The notes under the pieces: generated by a model
What the model saw: the letters and a program-made list of their open reading frames with translations, nothing else
Databases searched by the model: none
What the model was told of the DNA's origin: nothing
Program-made: the position numbers and the translations under genes
Assembly: GCF_965208895.1 (NCBI RefSeq)
Contig: NZ_OZ242363.1
Location: 3,720,001 to 3,784,000 of the forward strand
Direction: 5' to 3'
Length of the DNA: 64,000 nucleotides
Origin: Poriferisodalis sp965208895
GTDB lineage: Bacteria; Actinomycetota; Acidimicrobiia; Acidimicrobiales; Poriferisodalaceae
Shown here: positions 41,653 to 48,544 of the stretch, in pieces
Layout of the letters: the number at the start of each line of letters is the position of its first letter
How positions within the stretch are numbered: position 1 is the first letter of the stretch

Positions 41653-42828
41653 ATGATCGAGCCCGTCAGCGCTCGTGTGTTGACGCCCGAGTGGGCGCCG
41701 TCGGTGATTCCCGCGCCGTATGACTCGCTGACGCCCGACGAGCACGCTCAGCACCTCGCCGACAATCCCGACTCATTCGCTCACGTGGCCGGACTGCCGG
41801 CGGAGAGCTTCGGCCACCCGAGCGAGCACCTGCGCCATGCCGCCCGCAGCACCGAGGCGCTCGAGCGGCTGATCGGCCTGGGCGCGTTCGGCGCCACCCG
41901 GTCGCCGGGCCTGTATGTGCAGCGCGTCGAAGCCGACGGTCACGCTCAGCACGCGTTGCTCGGCGGCGTGCGCCTGTCCTCCATCGAGCTGCGTCCGCAC
42001 GAGGACACCCAACCCGGCCGGGTCCACGGCTTGGCTGTGCATTTCACCGAAGTAGGCCGCATGTCCAGTCCCGTCGTGGTCACCGCGCCGCGGCTGTCGA
42101 TGGTCTCCGAGGTCATCGATGCCACGCTTGCCGCTGCGGAGGCGTCGACCCCGAGCAGGCCCTTGCTCGACACCAAGACCACTGACGGCGCTCGGGTCAC
42201 GCTGTGGCCGGCCGTCGTCGGGGGCGGCGATGGCGCCAGCGTCGGCCTCGACGGGCCGCTGTACATCGTGGACGGGCATCATCGCGTCGCAGCCGCCAGG
42301 CAAGCTGGGTTCTCGCATGTGCTCGTGGCGTGCGTGCCCACCGACGAGCTGTACCTCGGCAGCTTCGACCGGGAGCTGAGCGAACTCGACATGATGCCCC
42401 GACGCGTCGTGGAGCTGTTGAGAGGGCGTTGCGACGTCACCGAGGTGCCCGACGCTGCTGCGGCTCGACCGGCTGAACCCGGCTGGATCGGCATGGGCGT
42501 CGCCGGTCATTGGTTCCGGGTGCGACGTCATGACACGGCGCCGTCCGGGGATGCCCCGCCGATCCTCAACCCGGCGACGCTCCTCGATGCCGCGTTCGTA
42601 CACGACTTCGTGCTCGGCGAGATCTTCGGGGTCACAAGCGCCTCCGACCCAAGAATCAATTTTCGCCCCACGACCGTCGGCGCGGCCCCGGCGCCCGTCA
42701 CGATCATGCTGGCGCCGGTACCGCTCGGCTCAGTGTTCGAGGTAGCCGACTTCGGCGGCGTGATGCCGCCCAAGACCACCTACTTCCTGCCGAAGGCTCG
42801 CTCCGGATTGCTGCTGGTCCGTTGCTGA
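41653..42828 (+). CDS. DUF1015-family protein
   Basis: ATG at 41653 follows GGGAGGGAG; 391 residues. Family hallmarks are VIPAPYDSLTPDEHAQHLAD at the N-terminus, YIVDGHHRVAAARQAGFSHV in the centre and GGVMPPKTTYFLPKARSGLL near the end. DUF1015 proteins are widespread and of uncertain function, often near serine or central metabolism genes; the DGHHR motif suggests a ParB/sulfiredoxin-like nucleotide site. Confidence 0.88.
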   Translation: MIEPVSARVLTPEWAPSVIPAPYDSLTPDEHAQHLADNPDSFAHVAGLPAESFGHPSEHLRHAARSTEALERLIGLGAFGATRSPGLYVQRVEADGHAQHALLGGVRLSSIELRPHEDTQPGRVHGLAVHFTEVGRMSSPVVVTAPRLSMVSEVIDATLAAAEASTPSRPLLDTKTTDGARVTLWPAVVGGGDGASVGLDGPLYIVDGHHRVAAARQAGFSHVLVACVPTDELYLGSFDRELSELDMMPRRVVELLRGRCDVTEVPDAAAARPAEPGWIGMGVAGHWFRVRRHDTAPSGDAPPILNPATLLDAAFVHDFVLGEIFGVTSASDPRINFRPTTVGAAPAPVTIMLAPVPLGSVFEVADFGGVMPPKTTYFLPKARSGLLLVRC

Positions 42829-42930
42829 CCTGCTGTTGATTGGTGCCCCAGCAATGCTGATTGCCCAGCCACGCGTGCGCTGCACCGGCCCCACCTTGGC
42901 GGTGGCTTGAGCCGTTGGGTATGCATAGGT

Positions 42931-42967
42931 TTGTGTGTCTGTGCGGCACAAATGCACAAACACACAA
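42931..42967 (+). promoter_or_regulatory. CACAA repeats upstream of AAA ATPase 2
   Basis: CACAA begins at 42947, 42955 and 42963, exactly every 8 bases, with one inverted TTGTG at 42931. They end 20 bases before the GTG start; taatgt at about 42976 looks like a -10 box just 7 bases before it, so the message may be leaderless and the repeats would cover the -35 region. The paralogue at 8778 has the same pentamer upstream. Confidence 0.45.
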
Positions 42968-42987
42968 ACTTGGCTAATGTTTGGCTC

Positions 42988-44253
42988 GTGAGCAGTCCAT
43001 TCACGCCTGACTTCGGCACGTCCCCGACGCATCTCGTCGGCAGGACGGCACTGAGGGATGAGTGGAAGACGGCTCTGCGAACCCCAACGGACAGGCTGCG
43101 CACGGCACTGTTGCTGAGCCCGCGGGGGACCGGCAAGACCGTCATGCTCAACGAGATCGAAGACCTCGCCGCTGCGCAGGGAATGCTTGTCGTAGCGGTC
43201 GACACAAGCACGGCCGGTGTCGCCGAACGCATCGCAGAGCAGATTGAGATAGCCCGAGAGATCGGCGGCAGCGCAGCAGACATCCTGCGGCAGCCGCAGA
43301 CGGAGCTGGCCAAATCAGCGCGGCTCAGCCTCGGATTCGCCTCGCTTGGATGGGCTGCTGCGATCCCAGTCAAGCCGCAATGGAGCCTGCGCAGAATCCT
43401 CACTCATCTCGCAACAGCGTCGTCATCGAACAACAGCGCCATGCTGCTCAGCGTGGATGAACTGCACGCAGCAGACAGCGACGAGGCACGAAGGCTCGCC
43501 GCAGATCTCCAGCATGTCGCCAAACGCGAATACCTGCCGCTTTGCTTCGCCGGCGCAGCGCTGCCGTTCTTCCGCGGGGTGATGCGCTCCGACCGCAGGC
43601 TCTCGTTCTTCAATAGATGTGCCAAACCGACGTTGCCGCGCATCAGCAAAGAAGACGCAGCCGCCTTCTACAGACTCATGATCGCCGCAGCGGATGGGAC
43701 CGTCACCGACGAGTCCGTTGACGCCATGGCGACGGCGTGCGGCGGCAACGCCTACAAGATGCAGCACATCGGGCACATCGCATGGCTCGTCGCGGAAGCC
43801 CCCCAACGCGAGATCGGCGTGGAGGCAGCCCACGAAGCCATCGACGCAGCGAATCGGATCATGTATGAGGACGTGTTCAGACCTCTCTGGGAAGACCTGA
43901 CGCCAGCAGAGCGGCGCTGTCTGGAGCGGCTTGCCGACAGCACAGAACCGTTGCACGTCGCTGAACTTGCGACCATCGAAGCCGACCCGGACGGCCTGTC
44001 GGCCATGCTGACAAGCCTTGTCGACGCCGGGTGCGTCGAGTACGACCATGCGTCAGGCGCTGTCAGTTTCGGGCATCTCGGAGATCGGGAAGCGATAGCC
44101 GAGGCAGCCTCGGTCAGCCGCCATCTGCAGGCCGCCGATGTCACGGCACGACCTCTGGGCGCCCACCCAGATTGCGGTCGGCAGATGCGGCGCGTGCCCG
44201 GCCGTTGCGTGTTGCCGCTCGGGCACGCAGGACGTTGCCGCTCCAAGCGCTAG
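42988..44253 (+). CDS. AAA ATPase with winged-helix and Zn-knuckle-like tail, paralogue 2
   Basis: GTG at 42988 aligns with MSLFTPGF of paralogue 1; 421 residues. It has SSPFTPDFGTSPTHLVGR, Walker A SPRGTGKT, Walker B SAMLLSVDELHAAD, the shared RRLAADLQHV, a winged-helix region (LTPAERRCLERLADS) and a tail with C-x10-C-x5-H-x3-C. No ribosome-binding site is visible. It stands directly before the CoA-transferase/cobU scars, so it probably arrived with the event that cut cobU. Function unknown. Confidence 0.8.
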   Translation: MSSPFTPDFGTSPTHLVGRTALRDEWKTALRTPTDRLRTALLLSPRGTGKTVMLNEIEDLAAAQGMLVVAVDTSTAGVAERIAEQIEIAREIGGSAADILRQPQTELAKSARLSLGFASLGWAAAIPVKPQWSLRRILTHLATASSSNNSAMLLSVDELHAADSDEARRLAADLQHVAKREYLPLCFAGAALPFFRGVMRSDRRLSFFNRCAKPTLPRISKEDAAAFYRLMIAAADGTVTDESVDAMATACGGNAYKMQHIGHIAWLVAEAPQREIGVEAAHEAIDAANRIMYEDVFRPLWEDLTPAERRCLERLADSTEPLHVAELATIEADPDGLSAMLTSLVDAGCVEYDHASGAVSFGHLGDREAIAEAASVSRHLQAADVTARPLGAHPDCGRQMRRVPGRCVLPLGHAGRCRSKR

Positions 44254-44257
44254 CGGT

Positions 44258-44350
44258 GCGTCGTCGAATTGGGCGTGTGGATTGCTGGACCAGCGTGTGG
44301 CGGGATCTCGGCTGATTGGGGCGCCGATGTCGTCAAGGCGGAATCGCCCG
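44258..44350 (+). pseudogene. CaiB/BaiF CoA-transferase 5' fragment
   Basis: The frame reads VVELGVWIAGPACGGISADW then GADVVKAES, nearly identical to codons 6-35 of the CoA-transferase at 37627. No start codon or remainder of the gene is present. It abuts the cobU remnant within a few bases. Confidence 0.85.
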
Positions 44351-44354
44351 CTCG

Positions 44355-44585
44355 ATGGTGGATGAGGTCGGCGATCTGGGCGTGCGCTTGCGTGAGCGCA
44401 GCGGCACGGCCATCGTGGTCACCAACGAGGTCGGCTCGGGGATCGTTCCGGCCAATCCGCTCGGGAGGGCGTACAGGGATGTGCTCGGATCGGTGAATCA
44501 GGCCATCTTCGCGTCGGCGAACCGCGCCTATCTGGTCGTGGCGGGCCGCCTGCTGCAACTGCAGGACCCCAGCGATGGCCTCTGA
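44355..44585 (+). pseudogene. cobU: CobU remnant lacking the N-terminal P-loop half
   Basis: The frame reads MVDEVGDLGVRLRERSGTAI, VVTNEVGSGIVPANPLGRAY, RDVLGSVNQAIFASANRAYL and ends VVAGRLLQLQDP, the C-terminal half of adenosylcobinamide kinase/guanylyltransferase (VTNEVGSGIVP is diagnostic). The N-terminal nucleotide-binding loop and guanylylation site are missing, replaced by the CoA-transferase fragment. It overlaps cobT by 11 bases, preserving the ancestral cobU-cobT arrangement. Confidence 0.85.
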
Positions 44586-45744
44586 CACTCGTTCGTCGGC
44601 ACCGCAGGCTGAGGGTGCTCGGTCGCCTGCACCGCAGATCAGTCGCTCCGGCGGCCTGCTGGAACGGATGCTCGAGGATTTGCCGGGTCCCGATGAGGCT
44701 GCTCGACAGGCCGTGGATGAACGCGCGTCGCAGGTTCTGCGCCCTGCCGGTGCGTTTGGGCGTCTGGATCAGGTTGCCGAGTGGCTTGCCGGCTGGCAGC
44801 GTACGCCTGCGCCCGCCGTCGAGCGGCCTGCTGTGCTCGTCTTCGCGGCTGACCATGGAGTCGCCGCCGAAGGCGTGAGCGCATACCCCGCCAGCGTGAC
44901 TGCCGCGATGGTGTCAGCGATCGAAGGCGAAGTCGCCACGGTGACCGCTGTTGCCCGCCAAGTGGGGGCGGTCGTGCGATGTCACGTCGTTGGCGTGGGA
45001 GTCCCGACCGGCAATATCCGCACGCACGATGCGATGAGCGCCGACGAGTTCGACGCAGCGGTCGAGGCGGGCGCGCACGCGGTTGAGAGCGCTGTCGAGA
45101 GTGACGGAGCCGACCTGTTGGTGCTCGGCGAGTTGGGGATCGGCAACACCACTGCGGCCGCGGCCATATGCGGAGCACTCTTCGGCGAAGGCGCATCTGG
45201 CGTCGATGCGCATGGACCTGACCGCTGCGCCACATCTGCGCTGGCCCGAAGTTCACACGATTCGCTAATGAGCGCGGCGCAGGCCGCGGCATCACTGTGG
45301 ACGGGTCCTGGTACCGGTGTTCACGGCGGAGCGCTTGAGCGCAAGACGGCGGTGGTGGCAGATGCGCTGGAGCGCGTCGGCCGAGTATCGCCAGCGGAGG
45401 CGTTGCGGCGACTCGGAGGTCGGGAACTGGCAGCTCTGGCGGGCGCAGCGTTGGCGGCGCGCCATCGCTCGATCCCGGTCATCCTCGACGGTTTCATCGG
45501 AACGGCTGCCGTAGCGCCGTTGGCATTGGCGGCGCCGGGCAGTCTCGACCACTGCATCGCCGGGCATTGCTCCGCCGAGCCCGGCCATCGCGAACTCCTG
45601 AGCCGGCTCGGGCTCGAGCCGCTCGTGCATCTGGACCTGCGGCTGGGAGAAGGGACCGGCGCACTCATCGCGGTGCCCCTCGTGCGGATCGCAGCGGCGG
45701 CCGTAACCGATGTGGCCACCTTCGCCGAGTGGGACTTGGCGTGA
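44575..45744 (+). CDS. cobT: Nicotinate-nucleotide:dimethylbenzimidazole phosphoribosyltransferase
   Basis: CobT makes alpha-ribazole phosphate for the lower ligand of cobamides. The 389-residue product has VLVFAADHGVAAEGVSAYPA, LGELGIGNTTAAAAI, GHCSAEPGHRELLSRLGLEP and LDLRLGEGTGALIAVPLV, where the Glu in GEGTG is the catalytic base. Slightly longer than usual owing to an N-terminal 30-residue extension. Its TGA overlaps the first of four small coupled ORFs that precede cobS. Confidence 0.95.
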   Translation: MASDTRSSAPQAEGARSPAPQISRSGGLLERMLEDLPGPDEAARQAVDERASQVLRPAGAFGRLDQVAEWLAGWQRTPAPAVERPAVLVFAADHGVAAEGVSAYPASVTAAMVSAIEGEVATVTAVARQVGAVVRCHVVGVGVPTGNIRTHDAMSADEFDAAVEAGAHAVESAVESDGADLLVLGELGIGNTTAAAAICGALFGEGASGVDAHGPDRCATSALARSSHDSLMSAAQAAASLWTGPGTGVHGGALERKTAVVADALERVGRVSPAEALRRLGGRELAALAGAALAARHRSIPVILDGFIGTAAVAPLALAAPGSLDHCIAGHCSAEPGHRELLSRLGLEPLVHLDLRLGEGTGALIAVPLVRIAAAAVTDVATFAEWDLA

Positions 45745-45868
45745 GCTTGCGAAACGTAGGGGTCACGGCGTGAGCTTGCGAAACGTAGGGGTCACGGCGT
45801 GAGCTTGCGAAACGTAGGGGTCACGGCGTGAGCTTGCGAAACGTAGGGGTCACGGCGTGAGCTTGCGA
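45741..45868 (+). repeat. 29-bp tandem repeat (4 copies plus a partial fifth) between cobT and cobS, a chain of mini-ORFs
   Basis: Units start at 45741, 45770, 45799 and 45828, each opening gtgagcttgcgaaacgtagg and ending ggtcacggc; a fifth partial unit (gtgagcttgcga) at 45857 is the cobS start itself. Each unit encodes a 10-residue peptide MSLRNVGVTA whose TGA overlaps the next unit's GTG as GTGA. The first GTG overlaps the cobT stop and the last TGA overlaps cobS GTG, so ribosomes could pass by reinitiation through the whole array. Confidence 0.95.
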
Positions 45869-46603
45869 TATGCGTGGGCCTTCCTGACCCGGCTTCCCGG
45901 GGGCGCGCACCCGACTACCGAGCGCGACTTGGGGCGCAGCGTCGGGTGGTTCCCGCTGGTCGGAGCAATCGTGGGCGCTGCCAGCGGAGGCGTGTTCTGG
46001 GCGGTCTGGCAGCCGCTCGGGACTCCGCTCGCGGCGATCCTGGCTGTCGCCACCGGGTCAGTCATCACCGGTGCGTTTCACGAGGACGGCTTGGCCGACA
46101 CCGCAGACGCGCTCGGCGGCACCACACCCACCGAGCGCCGCGAGATCATGAAGGACTCCCGCCTGGGAACCTTCGGGACGCTCGCGCTGGTGCTGGGGAC
46201 CCTCGTGCAGGTCTTCGCCGTAATGCCGCTGGCATCACGAGACGCCGTGATCGCCATGGCGCTCGCCCATGGCGTCGGCCGAGCGTTCGCTGTTGCGGCA
46301 ATGGTCTCGGTGCCGGCTGTCGCCGGCTCGGGTCTCGGCCGCTCCTACACCGCCCATCTTCGGGGCGTGCCATGCGCACTGTCGCTGTTTGTCAGCTACG
46401 TCGTTGCGTTTGTGCTCGGACCCGTGGGCGTGTTCGCCGTCGGTGCGGCGACCGGCGGTGCCGCGGTGGTCAGTCTGATCGCCTACCGCCGATTCGGCGG
46501 GCTGACCGGCGACGCCTTGGGCGCGATCGCCCAAATCAGCCAGATGGCTGCGCTGGTGACGGTGTCGCGACTCCTCGATGACTTCGGCTGGTTCTGGACC
46601 TGA
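45857..46603 (+). CDS. cobS: Adenosylcobinamide-GDP ribazoletransferase
   Basis: Membrane enzyme that joins adenosylcobinamide-GDP to alpha-ribazole in the last cobamide step. The 248-residue product starts MSLRYAWAFLTRLPGG and has GAFHEDGLADTADALGG with the acidic motif, EIMKDSRLGTFGTLALVL, and several hydrophobic helices. The family FHEDGLADTADALGG block is intact. GTG at 45857 is the last in a ladder of GTGA overlaps. Confidence 0.95.
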   Translation: MSLRYAWAFLTRLPGGAHPTTERDLGRSVGWFPLVGAIVGAASGGVFWAVWQPLGTPLAAILAVATGSVITGAFHEDGLADTADALGGTTPTERREIMKDSRLGTFGTLALVLGTLVQVFAVMPLASRDAVIAMALAHGVGRAFAVAAMVSVPAVAGSGLGRSYTAHLRGVPCALSLFVSYVVAFVLGPVGVFAVGAATGGAAVVSLIAYRRFGGLTGDALGAIAQISQMAALVTVSRLLDDFGWFWT

Positions 46604-46605
46604 GA

Positions 46606-46672
46606 GGCTGAGCCGATAGGTGAAGCCGTGGCCCGAGCGGCCCGTGAGCGACAGCGAACAAGAGCGGGAAGC
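46606..46672 (+). repeat. REP-like element, best-preserved copy
   Basis: The sequence opens gaggctgagccgataggtga, then agccgtggcccgagcggccc and gcgaacaagagcgggaagc. It matches the reverse of 1833-1893 over about 60 bases. It lies just after cobS; the inverted ggcc..cgg..ggcc part could fold. No other gene fills the gap to 46752. Confidence 0.55.
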
Positions 46673-46751
46673 GACTGGTGCGACAACGGAAGGGTTCACC
46701 GATTGGCGCTTCCTCTAAAGTCCTGGCCGAACACCTCGCCCTCAAGTTCGA

Positions 46752-46889
46752 ATGAGCCGACAGCGGATGCGCAAGCCGACCGAGTCATCAGCACCGGACA
46801 AGACGAATCGCGACGGCTTCGCGGCGATGGCGATTCTCGCATTGACCATCGTGTTCATCGTCTCGATCATCGTGTTCGCGATTGCCTAG
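46752..46889 (+). CDS. Small single-span membrane protein, 45 residues
   Basis: The product is MSRQRMRKPTESSAPDKTNR followed by DGFAAMAILALTIVFIVSII and VFAIA. A basic, polar N-terminus and one C-terminal membrane helix suggest an N-in, tail-anchored-like topology. Good hydrophobic pattern and a clean start and stop support it, but no ribosome-binding site is seen. Function unknown. Confidence 0.5.
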   Translation: MSRQRMRKPTESSAPDKTNRDGFAAMAILALTIVFIVSIIVFAIA

Positions 46890-46995
46890 CGGCCGAGCCC
46901 CGGGCCCGAGCGGCCCGCAAGTTCAATCGCACGAACGCGGGGCGAGAGCGGGAAGCACAGGGCGAAGCCATGGCCCGAACGGCCCGAATGGCGCA
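46890..46995 (+). repeat. REP-like element, composite copy
   Basis: Two half-units are visible: gcggccgagccccgggcccg and, later, gcgagagcgggaagcacagg then gcgaagccatggcccgaacg. They match pieces of the 46606 element in the same orientation. The element ends before the transporter operon promoter region. Confidence 0.45.
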
Positions 46996-47107
46996 CCCTT
47001 GACCTACCGGCAGTCAGCCGGCGGCTGTGCTTGAATGACCCACTTGGCAGGCGGCGGCCGCATTGGCACGCCATCGGGTCTGCCGCGTCCCTAGGGAGGG
47101 GAACGAC

Positions 47108-48436
47108 ATGACGACCAGTGAAGGTGATGCGCTGCGCCGTTCGAGGCGCCGAGCGTGGCGGACGGCGGCGGCTCTGCTCGCCGTTTTCGCGCTGACTGCT
47201 GCTGCATGCGGTGGGAGCGACGATGACGACACAGCGAGTGCGACCGAACCCGCCCCCGAAACCACCGAGGCGGCCGCTCCCGAGACCACGCAAGCACCTG
47301 CGCCTGCGGATACGGCCCCGAGCGGCGAGCCCATCAAGGTCATGACGGTCACCACTCTCAACGCAGCGGGCCCGACGTACCACAACATTGCGAACACCGC
47401 CGAGGCGTACGCCAGCTACATCAACGCCCGAGGCGGCATCGGCGGCCGGCCGCTTGAGGTCACCGTCTGCGACGAGATGTTCGACCCCGCAGTGGCCGCG
47501 GCATGCGCCCGCGAAGCCGTCGAGGAGAACATGGTGGCCGTCGTCGGCTCGTTCACGTTCTTCGCGGAGAGCATCGTGCCGGTGATCGCCGAGTCCGACA
47601 TCACCTGGTTCGGCCCGTGCTGCCCGATCACGCCGTCTGAGTTGACCAGCCCGCACTCGTTCCCCATCGGCAACCAGCCGATGTATGCGGTGGGCATCAT
47701 CAAGCGAGCTGTCGAGGACGGATGCCGTGCGATCAACGCCGTGATCATCGACGGCGCCCAGATCTTCCTGCCGCCGATGGAGAACGCGATTGCAGCCCTC
47801 GGCCAGAGCTTCGGCGACATCATCATCCTGCCGCCGACTGCGCAGGACTACTCCTCAGAGGTCGCCCAGGCGACGACCGACGCCGACTGCGTAATCGGCA
47901 TCGTCTCGGAGACGCCGTACATCACGTGGAACACCGCGTGGACCCAGTCGGGCACCGACGCTCGCCAGTACGGCCCGCAGGGCAACCTCAACGAGATCTC
48001 CGCAGCCGGCAACGAGGAGTCGACCGACGGCGACATCATCGGCGGCATGTACCCCGACATCTCCACCGCGCCGTGGGACGAGTACCGGCTGGCCCTCGAC
48101 GAAGGCGGCTGGGACACGACCGAGCACGACTACAACAGCCTGGGCGGCATGGGTACGTGGGCGGCGTTCGCAGCCTTCGCTCAGATCGCCGAGACCATCG
48201 ACGGCGAGATCACCGCGACCTCGTTCTTCGAGGCCGCATCGACCACGGACAACCTCGATCTGGGCGGCATGGTGCCGGTCTTGGACTTCACCCAGGAATG
48301 GACCGATGGCCTCGAGGGCTACCAGCGCCTGTTCAACCGCAGCGTCGTGTTCAGCGTTCTCGAGGACGGCAAGGTTGTGCCGCTGACCACCGAATTCGAA
48401 GACGTCGGCGATCTCGCCACCGGCAACGCCGGCTGA
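47108..48436 (+). CDS. ABC transporter substrate-binding lipoprotein (branched-chain amino-acid type)
   Basis: ATG at 47108 lies after AGGGAGGGG; 442 residues. The signal AWRTAAALLAVFALTAAACG has a lipobox, then a Thr/Glu/Ala/Pro linker, then the periplasmic-binding fold typical of the Leu/Ile/Val type: IKVMTVTTLNAAGPTYHNIA, AYASYINARGGIGGRPLEVT and ENMVAVVGSFTFFAESIVPV. It is followed by the permease/ATPase genes and is presumably their receptor. Ligand unknown. Confidence 0.92.
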   Translation: MTTSEGDALRRSRRRAWRTAAALLAVFALTAAACGGSDDDDTASATEPAPETTEAAAPETTQAPAPADTAPSGEPIKVMTVTTLNAAGPTYHNIANTAEAYASYINARGGIGGRPLEVTVCDEMFDPAVAAACAREAVEENMVAVVGSFTFFAESIVPVIAESDITWFGPCCPITPSELTSPHSFPIGNQPMYAVGIIKRAVEDGCRAINAVIIDGAQIFLPPMENAIAALGQSFGDIIILPPTAQDYSSEVAQATTDADCVIGIVSETPYITWNTAWTQSGTDARQYGPQGNLNEISAAGNEESTDGDIIGGMYPDISTAPWDEYRLALDEGGWDTTEHDYNSLGGMGTWAAFAAFAQIAETIDGEITATSFFEAASTTDNLDLGGMVPVLDFTQEWTDGLEGYQRLFNRSVVFSVLEDGKVVPLTTEFEDVGDLATGNAG

Positions 48437-48544
48437 CCGACTTCTGAGTTCAGACGCCCGTGCTGGGGTGGTTCGGGTGAGTGATTGCCCACCGCCCCGG
48501 TACTAGGGCGAATCGGCCGAGCGCTGCTGCGACGGGGGGGATCA

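Noticed and set aside
44586..45740. Cobalamin riboswitch controlling the cob genes
   Set aside because: The genes follow cobU remains without an untranslated leader, and no B12-box-like sequence was seen upstream of 44258.
45741..45868. CRISPR array between cobT and cobS
   Set aside because: Units are directly abutting 29-bp repeats with no spacers; they encode overlapping mini-ORFs.
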